Source: Actinoplanes couchii | Lineage (GTDB): Bacteria > Actinomycetota > Actinomycetes > Mycobacteriales > Micromonosporaceae | Assembly: GCF_016862075.1 (NCBI RefSeq) | Contig: NZ_BOMG01000116.1 | Coordinates: 1-64,000, forward strand | Reading direction: 5' to 3' | DNA: 64,000 nt | Shown: positions 33,197 through 41,200 of the stretch, piece by piece | Layout: every line of letters begins with the position of its first letter | How positions within the stretch are numbered: the first letter of the stretch is position 1 | Made by a program: the position numbers and the translations under genes | The notes under the pieces: model-generated | The model's input: only the letters and a program-made list of their open reading frames with translations | Databases searched by the model: none | What the model was told of the DNA's origin: nothing

Positions 33197-34660
33197 GTGT
33201 CGCTGAACCGGTACCGCTTCCCCATCGGCGCCGTGGCGTTGACCGCCGTACTCTGTGCCGTCTTCCTCAACGGCTGGGGCGGTCCGGCGCTGTCGGTGAT
33301 CCTGTGCTGGCTGACGGCCGCCGTCTTCACCACCGGGATGGCCTGGTACTCGGCGCGGGCCCTGCGGCTGATGGCGCCCGGCGCCCCGCAGCGACGGTTC
33401 TTCCAGGCGTTCGTCGGCGCCGCCGCGATCTTCGCCATCGGTGACTGGATCCAGCTCGCCATCACCCTCACCGACCCGCTGTCGCTGACAGCCCAGTCCG
33501 GCACCGGGCTCGCCCGCACCGTCGGACTTGGCCTCGGCGGCATCATCATGATCGGCGTGATGGCCACCTACCCGCTGCCGCACCGCTCCGGGCGGGAACG
33601 CCTCTGCTTCCACCTGGACCTGGCCACAGTAGTCACCGCGGTCGCCGCGATCGGCCTGTACTGGTCGGTGACCAGCGTGCTCGCTGCCGGAGCCGTCGCC
33701 GGGGTGGTGGCCGGGCCGGTGGTGGCGACCCTGGTCGCGTTCGCCGTCGGCCGGCTCTACCTGAGCGGGTCCGCGCCGTTCCGCTGGCACGTCGGCATCA
33801 TCGGCCCGCTCGCCGCGATTCTGGAAGCCACGGCCCGCACACTCGGCCCCGAGCTGGCCCGCGCCGGACGTCCCGGACCGGTTTTCGTGCTGACCATGGG
33901 CTGCCACATCCTGCTGCTCCTGGCCGCGTGGCGGGAGCACACCGACTACCGGGCCGGGGACGTGGCCCTGCCGACCGCCCGGCAACGGCCGTACAGCCTG
34001 CTGCCGTACTTCGCTCTGGCCGGCCTCTACGCGCTGCTCATCGTCACGCTGCTCACCCGAGGCCTGGACGTCCGGGCCTGGATCATCCAGGTCGGCGCGA
34101 TCGTCTGCACCGGCATCGTGGTCGCCCGCCAGTTGACCGCGTTCATCGACAACGCCAACCTGCTGGCCGAACGCGACAGCCTGACCCGGCGCCTGCACAC
34201 GATGGCGTTCACCGACAGCCTGACCGGCCTGGCCAACCGGGCCGGTTTCCTGGGCCGCCTGCACGAGGCGGAGGGCAGGGTGGCGGTCCTGTTGCTGGAC
34301 CTGGACGACTTCAAGCCGGTGAACGACCGCTACGGCCACGCCGCCGGCGACGCGGTCCTGATCCAGACCGCGGCCCGCCTGCGCGAGAGCCTGGACCCCG
34401 GAGACCTCCCGGCCCGCCTGGGCGGCGACGAGTTCGCGGTCCTGCTGACCGAACGCCCCGAGGGGGAGTACGAGAAGGTGGCCGACCGGATAGCGGCAGC
34501 CCTCTCCACCCCGTGCACCCTCCCATCCGGCGACACGGCAACGGTTCGAGCCAGCGTGGGCTTGGCAACCGCAGAGCCCACACAGGTCCTGAACGCCGCA
34601 GACCAGGCCATGTACCGAGCCAAACACCAGGGCAAAGGCAAACTGGAAACAGCCGCCTGA
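33197..34660 (+). CDS. Membrane diguanylate cyclase (GGDEF)
   Basis: The 487-residue protein has about ten hydrophobic segments (residues 10-315) resembling an integral sensor, a short coiled linker (DNANLLAERDSLTRRLHTMA), and a C-terminal GGDEF domain with FTDSLTGLANRAGFL, DLDDFKPVNDRYGH and the intact active site RLGGDEFAVLL (near 407). It should make c-di-GMP from two GTP. No EAL domain is present. Its downstream region is a decaying 19-bp array. Confidence 0.93.
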   Translation: MSLNRYRFPIGAVALTAVLCAVFLNGWGGPALSVILCWLTAAVFTTGMAWYSARALRLMAPGAPQRRFFQAFVGAAAIFAIGDWIQLAITLTDPLSLTAQSGTGLARTVGLGLGGIIMIGVMATYPLPHRSGRERLCFHLDLATVVTAVAAIGLYWSVTSVLAAGAVAGVVAGPVVATLVAFAVGRLYLSGSAPFRWHVGIIGPLAAILEATARTLGPELARAGRPGPVFVLTMGCHILLLLAAWREHTDYRAGDVALPTARQRPYSLLPYFALAGLYALLIVTLLTRGLDVRAWIIQVGAIVCTGIVVARQLTAFIDNANLLAERDSLTRRLHTMAFTDSLTGLANRAGFLGRLHEAEGRVAVLLLDLDDFKPVNDRYGHAAGDAVLIQTAARLRESLDPGDLPARLGGDEFAVLLTERPEGEYEKVADRIAAALSTPCTLPSGDTATVRASVGLATAEPTQVLNAADQAMYRAKHQGKGKLETAA

Positions 34661-34663
34661 GTA

Positions 34664-34853
34664 CGCCCACCCACCGCGGTCCCGCCCACCCACCGCGGTC
34701 CCGCCCTCCCGCCGCGGTCCCGCCCTCCCGCCGCGGTCCCGTCCTGCCGCCGCGGTTCCGGATTGCCACCGCCGCCCAGGCCCCCGCCGCCGTCCCGGTT
34801 TCCTACCGCTGTCCCGGCCTCCCGCCGCCGTCCTCGTGCCCTTCCGCGCCGTT
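34664..34853 (+). repeat. 19-bp tandem array after the GGDEF gene
   Basis: About ten units of 19 bp start 4 bp after the GGDEF stop: cgcccacccaccgcggtcc at 34664 and 34683, then cgccctcccgccgcggtcc at 34702 and 34721, then units that diverge progressively to about 34853. The order of decay runs away from the gene. It fills the gap with the next array. Confidence 0.8.
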
Positions 34854-34894
34854 CCCGTCTTCCCGCCCGGCCGCCCTATTTAGGCCGTCTTGTC

Positions 34895-35014
34895 CTGGTC
34901 GTTTTTCCCGAGCCGTCCTCCCGGGCCGGTCGTCCCTCCCGGGGTCGTTCTCCCGGGCCGATCGTCCCTCTCGGGGCCGGTCGTCCTTCCTGGGGTTGAT
35001 CGTTTTTCCTAGGG
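34895..35014 (-). repeat. 14-20 bp tandem array anchored on the thymidine kinase stop
   Basis: On the minus strand, CCCTAGGAAAAACGATCAAC (with the TAG stop) is followed by CCCAGGAAGGACGACCGGC, CCCGAGAGGGACGATCGGC and shorter relatives sharing GGGAnnnACGACC. Together with the preceding array this occupies the whole intergenic space 34661-35008; I see nothing else there. Confidence 0.7.
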
Positions 35015-35560
35015 CAGGACCACGCATCGCCGGCAGCGGGCCTCGTAGGAGTAGGTGCCGTCATCCGGTAGCGCCGTAGAGGGCGCCAGCTCACGAATCA
35101 TCGGTTTCCCATGCTCCAGAACCTGGGTGTGCGTGGCATCCAGCGACCGACAAACGTCACAAACCGCCCGCCGATAGATGACCCGTTCCGGAGCCAGCTC
35201 GAACAGGGCCCGAACCGGCTCGAACAACAGCCCCCGATGATCAAGATCGATCCCGGCAACGACCACCTTGATCCCACGCCGAACAGCAACCCCGAGCACA
35301 GCGATGTCATCGGTGGTGAACATGTGGATCTCATCAACCCCGATCCACTTCACGTCCCCGTCAGCCGCCCCCGCCAGGGACCGAACCTTGACGGTCTGCA
35401 AACTCCCCCCGGACCGAGAGGTGACAGCAGTGTCCCGCCCATGCCGAGCCGACTGATAAATCCGGTGCGGAATACCAGCATGTTCAAGCGGAGACAGAAG
35501 ACTGATCATCTCCAGCGACTTGCCGCCCTTCATAGGGCCAAGGATCACGGTCAGGTCCAT
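35009..35560 (-). CDS. tdk: Thymidine kinase (type II, variant)
   Basis: The 183-residue protein begins MDLTVILGPMKGGKSLEM, a P-loop in the position typical of type II thymidine kinases. The catalytic segment reads VDEIHMF, where most family members have DE(A/S)QF. The substrate lasso and zinc site follow: CDVC (near 140) and CRRC near the C-terminus, with the intervening ATHTQV. It phosphorylates thymidine or deoxyuridine for salvage. A frame extending 100 residues upstream is rejected because it is low complexity and the P-loop starts at residue 7 here. Confidence 0.85.
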   Translation of the reverse strand: MDLTVILGPMKGGKSLEMISLLSPLEHAGIPHRIYQSARHGRDTAVTSRSGGSLQTVKVRSLAGAADGDVKWIGVDEIHMFTTDDIAVLGVAVRRGIKVVVAGIDLDHRGLLFEPVRALFELAPERVIYRRAVCDVCRSLDATHTQVLEHGKPMIRELAPSTALPDDGTYSYEARCRRCVVLP

Positions 35561-36094
35561 GCCCGCAGACCCTGCCACCCACCCCGAACCACCCCACACG
35601 CAGGGCCCACTCAGTCCCACCCACCCAAACCCCCAAAAACAAGAAAAGCCCTTCCCCCCAACTACGCAAGGCAACCACCACCCCGCCAGCCAGCAACCAC
35701 CAGCCAGCAACCACCGTCGGGCCAGCCAGCAACCGCCGCCCCGCTGACCAGCAACCACCCGTTCTCCACCGTGACCAGCCGCGACCACCTGCAGGCACAT
35801 CCACAAGCCCTGGGGCGCGCGCCCCACTGCCTGACACCCCGCACACCCGCACACCCGCACACCCGCACAGCGATCAAAGCCACTGCCGTCTCACGCGCTC
35901 ACGGCGTGCGCCCCACTACGTGACACTCACCTATCCCGCCGTGATCAAATCCGTCCTTGCCGCAGACGCCTACTCAGTTCATAAGTGTTGGCGACCGCCC
36001 TGCCGCTCCTCAACGGCGTGATTGAACCGCTTCCTCTTTTATTCACGCGTGGCGAGGTCGATTTCAGGGTGATGGTGGTCGATATGATGGCCGG
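35561..36094. other. Gene-free divergent region with degenerate repeats
   Basis: No convincing gene. About 35680-35800 holds degenerate copies of CAGCAACCACC at steps of 14-27 bp. 35841-35870 is an 8-bp repeat (GCACACCC). Two imperfect 20-22 bp repeats (35817-35836 and 35904-35925) share the core GCGCCCCACT. The right part is less GC-rich and should hold the divergent promoters. Confidence 0.6.
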
Positions 36095-37534
36095 GTGTTC
36101 GGGCCATTCCGCAGAGGCTTCCGGCCGGATATCGATGACGCCCAAGCCGACCGGGAACTACGCGACGCACGCGACCGTGCCGTGCGTGGCGAGTGGACGG
36201 CCGCCCGCGACCTGTTGGCCGCCACCGAGCCCGCCGCCGCGTCCACCACCCAGCCCACCAATGAGCCCATCAACGAACCCACGCCCGGATTCATCAACGA
36301 GCCCACACCCGAATCAACCCCCGGGCCCACCTCCGAGCCTGACGCCGGGACCACCACTGGGTTCGATGTTGGCCCCAACGCAGGAATCAGCGCCGACCCC
36401 GCCACCAGATTTACGACCGACCCGACCGCGAGGCCCAGCGCCGACTCCACCACCAGCTTCCCCGCCGATCCGGCGGCGAGGCCCAGCGCCGACCCCACCA
36501 CCAGGTTCCCTGCCGATCCGGCGGCGAGGTTCGGTGCCGACCCCGGCGCCGGGTTCCCTGCCGACCCGGCCGCGAGGTTTGGCGCCGACCCCGCTGCCAG
36601 GTTTGGTGCCGGCTTCACGGCGAGGTCCGGTGCCGGCTTCACGGCAAGGTCGGAGGTCGGGGCCGATGCCGGCTCTGGTGCATCGGACCGGGAACTGCGT
36701 GACCGTCGGCTGACCGTGCTCGCCGCTGCCGCGGGACGGGAACTGCGATGGCTCGCCGAGTGGGAGGCCGCCGTCCCGGACGATCCGGATGCCGCGGTGC
36801 TCCGGGCGCAGGCTCTGCTGGACCAGGCGCGGTCGGCCCGTGGTGGCGGGGCAGCCCGGCACACGAGCCGCCGACAGTCCCGTGAGTTCGAGCGTCTGTC
36901 CGCACTGGCCACCGAGGCGGGGCGCCGGGCCATCCGGCTCAGTCCAGCCGACCCGTACCCCTGGGTGTCGATCGCGGGTTCGATGTTCGCCACCGGGGAC
37001 AGGCGCGCGTTCATGTCGGCGATCTCCGAGGCGACCGCCCGAGACCCGCTCAACTTCGAAGCCCACCTGAGCAGGGTCTCCTTCGTCTGTGAGAAGTGGT
37101 TCGGTTCGCACGCGGAGATGTTCGACGCGGCCCGCAGTGTCGCCGCGGGTGCGCCGCCAGGTTCCCCGGTGACGATGCTGCCGGTACTGGCCCATTTCGA
37201 GTTCGCCCTACGTGAGTACGGGTTCGACAGCCGCGACGGCTCCCTGTCGGCGAAGGCCGCACACTTCCGCCGATCCGAGGTGGCCGAGGAGGTCGCCGTG
37301 TGCGGCGCCAAGTGGCGCGCGGCCGGCGAACCGAGCCTGCTGGGCCGAGGCATCATGCTCCGCCACTGGCTGGCGCTGGCGCACTTCCTGTCCGCACGAG
37401 GCCGCGACGACTCCCGTGACCTGCTCGACCAGATCGGCCCCTATCTGGGCGACACCCCCGCCTACGGCTACTTCTGGCTGCGCCAGACCGAAGGCTTCCG
37501 CGTGGTACGCCGCTGGGCAGCCCCCTTCCAGTAG
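36095..37534 (+). CDS. Unknown helical-repeat protein with an 8-residue repeat insertion
   Basis: The 479-residue protein begins with a short conserved-looking segment (DRELRDARDRAVRGEWTAAR), then about 150 residues of low complexity, then a TPR-like C-terminal part (about 205-479) with helices such as LVLAAAAGRELRWLAEWEAA. The layout resembles DUF4034-type proteins, but this is by eye. The middle (residues 98-185) is eleven 8-residue repeats such as FPADPAAR and FGADPAAR. The phrase DRELRD recurs on both sides of the insertion. GTG 36095 is the start, with only a weak ribosome site. Confidence 0.7.
   Translation: MFGPFRRGFRPDIDDAQADRELRDARDRAVRGEWTAARDLLAATEPAAASTTQPTNEPINEPTPGFINEPTPESTPGPTSEPDAGTTTGFDVGPNAGISADPATRFTTDPTARPSADSTTSFPADPAARPSADPTTRFPADPAARFGADPGAGFPADPAARFGADPAARFGAGFTARSGAGFTARSEVGADAGSGASDRELRDRRLTVLAAAAGRELRWLAEWEAAVPDDPDAAVLRAQALLDQARSARGGGAARHTSRRQSREFERLSALATEAGRRAIRLSPADPYPWVSIAGSMFATGDRRAFMSAISEATARDPLNFEAHLSRVSFVCEKWFGSHAEMFDAARSVAAGAPPGSPVTMLPVLAHFEFALREYGFDSRDGSLSAKAAHFRRSEVAEEVAVCGAKWRAAGEPSLLGRGIMLRHWLALAHFLSARGRDDSRDLLDQIGPYLGDTPAYGYFWLRQTEGFRVVRRWAAPFQ
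36386..36649 (+). repeat. Eleven in-frame 24-bp repeats
   Basis: Eleven consecutive 24-bp units encode octapeptides of the form (F/P)(P/G/S)AD(P/S)(A/T)(A/T)R. Several units differ by one or two bases (for example those encoding FPADPAAR at residues 122, 138 and 154), indicating recent duplication. Confidence 0.85.
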
Positions 37535-37580
37535 CACCCACCCAACAGCCCACCGCCATCCGCCCAGGTTCAAAGGTCGC

Positions 37581-37665
37581 CAGAACCGTCGGCGCCTCAG
37601 AACCGTCGGCGCCTCAGGACCACCGGCCGCTGAGAACCGTCCGTTGCTCAGGAATGCCGGCCGCT
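37581..37665 (-). repeat. Five 17-bp units anchored on the stop codon of the SnoaL-like gene
   Basis: Minus-strand units: AGCGGCCGGCATTCCTG (37649-37665, last codons and stop of the gene), AGCAACGGACGGTTCTC, AGCGGCCGGTGGTCCTG, and AGGCGCCGACGGTTCTG twice (37598-37614 and 37581-37597, identical). All are exactly 17 bp. Confidence 0.88.
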
Positions 37666-38043
37666 CAGCGCCTCGCTCTGGATCTGTGGGAACTGGGCGG
37701 CCATCGCCTCGGCCAGTGCGTTCGCCGCGGAGAGCGGCCGCACCATCACCATCAGGTCGTCGATTCTCCCGTTCTCGTCGGTGTGCAGGAAGTCGCATCC
37801 GGTGATCTTCTTGCCGTTGACCGTCGCCTCGAAGACCAGCGCGTGATCGCTGCCGGCGTCGAACTCGCGGACGTACCGGAAATCCTCGAAGACCCGCATC
37901 ACGGCCCGCAGGATCGCGGCGGTGATCGGCTTGCCGGAGTACGGCTTGTGCGCGACCGGACTGGTGAACACGACGTCGTCGGCGAGCAGCGCCTCGATCG
38001 CGGCGCTGTCCCGGGCTTCCACGGCCTGCCGGAACGGGTGCAT
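37648..38043 (-). CDS. SnoaL-like/NTF2-fold protein
   Basis: The 131-residue protein has the cone-shaped alpha+beta fold of the SnoaL family: HPFRQAVEARDSAAIEALLADDVVFTSPVAHKPYSG at the start, then FRYVREFDAGSDHALVFEATVNGKKITGCDFLHTDENGRI. Members are small-molecule isomerases, hydrolases or binding proteins; no catalytic residue set is certain here. ATG 38043 has GGAGG 5 bp upstream. A perfect 18-bp palindrome lies 14 bp upstream of the start and should control it. Its last codons form unit 1 of a repeat array. Confidence 0.88.
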   Translation of the reverse strand: MHPFRQAVEARDSAAIEALLADDVVFTSPVAHKPYSGKPITAAILRAVMRVFEDFRYVREFDAGSDHALVFEATVNGKKITGCDFLHTDENGRIDDLMVMVRPLSAANALAEAMAAQFPQIQSEALSGRHS

Positions 38044-38057
38044 GATGACCTCCAGGA

Positions 38058-38075
38058 TAGTCAACTTTTTGACTA
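38058..38075 (-). promoter_or_regulatory. Operator upstream of the SnoaL-like gene
   Basis: TAGTCAACTTTTTGACTA has perfect 7-bp arms and a 4-bp centre, 14 bp upstream of the start codon. The form suits a MarR-, HxlR- or TetR-type regulator, but none is encoded next to it. Confidence 0.65.
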
Positions 38076-38251
38076 GGTGTTCCGGACTGTACGCCGCCGG
38101 GCCCACTCCGGTCGATGACCGGATCAATGCCGGCGCGGTGGTTTGGCAAGGCTTGTTTCGGATAGCTGGGAGGGCTGACCCCGAGCAGCGGATCAGAGCG
38201 CCGGCGGTTAACGTATTTTTGTCGGACAGCGGCGAGGAGACAGCTTCTGCG

Positions 38252-41200
38252 ATGAGCGGTATCGAACGTCTGCCGTCGCCGCACACCTTCTCGGCGGATC
38301 CCGAGGTCGGCACCGACCTCGCCGCCGTCGACTGGGCGGCGACCCCGTTGGGCGAGCCGGAGCAGTGGCCGCAGAGCCTGCGGACCGCGGTCAGCATCCT
38401 GCTGTCGTCGCGGTTCTCGATGTGGATGGCGTGGGGCCCGGAGCTCACCTTCTTCTGCAACGCGGCCTACCGCCGGCACACGCTGCACGAGAAGTACCCG
38501 TGGGCGCTGGGCCGCCCGGCCCGCGAGGTGTGGGCGGAGATCTGGGACGACATCGGCCCCCGCATCGACACCGTGCTCAGCACCGGCGAGGCCACCTGGG
38601 ACGAGGGTCTGCTGCTCTTCCTGGAGCGGGCCGGGTACCCGGAGGAGTCGTACCACACGTTCTCCTACAGTCCGTTGCGTGACGACGAGGGCGGTCTGGT
38701 CGGCATGCTGTGCGTGGTCAGCGAGGACACCGATCAGGTGATCGGCGAGCGCCGGATGGGCACGCTGCGGGACCTGGGCTCGGACCCGTCGGTGGCCCGC
38801 ACCGAGCGGGAGATGCTGGCGTTCACGAGCCGGCAGCTCGGCCGGAACCAGGCTGACCTGCCGTTCACCCTCACCTACCTGTTCGGCGACGACGGCCGCC
38901 CCGAACTCGCCGCGTCGACCGGTTTCGACAACCCCCACCCCACGCCCGGGTCCGAGGGCACGCATCCCGCGACCGAGCCCGAGGGCACGCCTTTGGCGAC
39001 GGGTTCCGACGGCGTGTATCCCGCTCCTGGTTCCGACGCCGGAGGCTCCGAAACCGGGTTCGTCAGCGCCCACCGGGCGACCGCTCCGGAGGTGTGGCCG
39101 GCCGACCGGGTCGCCACCGGGGAGCCCGTGCTTGTCGAACTGGCCGGCGAGCCGTTCGCCGGCCTGCCGACCGGTGTCTGGCCGGACCCGCCCACGCGGG
39201 CCTTGGTGCTCCCGTTGCCCCGGCAGGGTGGAACGCCCTACGGATTCCTGGTCGCCGGCCTGAACCGTCACCGGCCCTTCGACGACTCCTACCGCGGATT
39301 TCTCGAGCTGGTCGCCGGCCACGTCGCGGCCGGTATCGCCAGCACCCGCAGTTACCGGGCCCAGCAGCGGCGGGCCGAAGAACTGGCCGAGCTCGACCGT
39401 GCCAAGACCACTTTCTTCTCCAACATCAGCCACGAGTTCCGTACCCCCCTGACGTTGATCATGGGTCCGGTGGAGGACCTGCGCGCCCGCCTCACATCGG
39501 CCGGCGACGAGGTCCGTGAGGGCATCGAGGTCATCCACCGCAACGGCCTGCGGCTGGGCAAGCTGGTCAACACGCTGCTCGATTTCTCCCGGATCGAAGC
39601 CGGCCGGATGCAGGCCCGGTACGAACCGGTCGACCTGTCCGCTGTCACCGCCGAACTCGCCAGCGCATTCCGGTCGGCGATCGAGCGGGCCGGGCTCACC
39701 TTCGAAGTGGACTGCCCGCCGCTGCCCGAACCGGTGCACGTGGACCTGGGCATGTGGGAGAAGGTCGTCCTCAACCTGCTCAGCAACGCCCTCAAGTTCA
39801 CCTTCGACGGGGGCGTCCGGGTGGCCGTGCGCGCCGACGGTCCCGACGCGGTCGTCACCGTCACGGACACCGGCGTGGGTGTGCCCGAGGAGGAGATGCC
39901 CCGCCTGTTCGAACGGTTCCACCGCATCGAGAACGCCCGCTCGCGTTCCAACGAGGGCAGCGGCATCGGCCTGGCGCTGGTCCAGGAACTCGTCCGGCTG
40001 CACGGTGGGACGATCGCCGCGCAGAGCGAGACCGGCCGGGGTACGTCCTTCGCCATCCGCCTCCCGTTCGGTCACGCCCACCTCCCCGATTACACCGGAG
40101 TGCCCGTGGCCGGCGGCTCCCGGGAAGCCACCCCGTCCCGTCCCTCGCCGGTCGGCGCTGCCTCGGCTCAGCCCGACCCGGCCACGCCGCTCTCGACCAA
40201 CGCCGACCCCTTCCTGCAGGAGGCCCTGCGCTGGCTGCCGCCCGGCGGCGCCTCGCCGCCCACCCGGGCCGCCCTGGAGCCGGTTGCCGGCCCCGTGCCC
40301 GGCACCGGCACGTCGGTGCTGGTCGCCGACGACAACGCCGACATGCGCGATTACCTCACCCGGCTGCTGCGCTCCGCCGGTCACCGGGTGACCGCGGTCG
40401 TCGACGGCCGGTACGCCCTGGACGCCGCCCGCGCCGAGGTGCCCGACATCGTGGTCAGCGACGTGATGATGCCCCGTCTCGACGGGTTGCAGCTGGTCGC
40501 GGCCCTGCGCGCGGACCCGCGGACGGCCGGCACCCCGGTGCTGCTGCTGTCCGCCCGGGCCGGTCAGGAGGCGTCGATCGAGGGCCTGGACGCGGGCGCC
40601 GACGATTATCTGTTCAAACCGTTCTCCGCCGCCGAACTGCTCGCCCGGGTCCGTGCCAACGTCGACCTGGCCCGGCTGCGCAACCATCACGCACGCTGGC
40701 GAACGGCCCTGATCGACTCGTTGCAGGAGGCGTTCTTCGTCAGCGACGAGAGCGGCGCCATCATCGAGATCAACAGCGCGTTCACCGACATCCTGGGGTA
40801 CGGGCCGGAGGGTCTGCCCTACCTCCCGGTGCACCCGTGGTGGCCGGACCGGGAGAGCGACGTCGAGGGCCACCGCGCCGTGGCCGACTCGTTCGCCATG
40901 CTGCTCGACCGGCCGTACGGCGCCTACACCATCCCGGTCGTGCACCGCGACGGCCGGCGGCTGTGGGCGGCGGCCGCGTTCAACCAGGTCCGCGACCCGG
41001 AGACCGGCCGCCGGGTCATCGTCGGCACCTTCCGTGACGTCACCGCCGAGCAGCACGCCGTCCAGCGGGACTCCGCACTCGCCGCCCTCGGCCTGTGCCT
41101 GTCCGAGGCCGAGAACCTGGACGGCGCGCTCACCGCGGTCCTGGCCGAACTGCGCGACATCTGGCAGGCGACCTACGTCCTGGCGGCCGTCTTCGACGAC

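Noticed and set aside
34664..35014. Rho-independent terminators or REP elements explaining the arrays
   Set aside because: Units are not consistent hairpins, and their sequence differs at every locus, unlike REP families.
35561..35860. N-terminal extension of the thymidine kinase
   Set aside because: It is Gly/Trp-rich low complexity, and the P-loop belongs at the N-terminus in this family.
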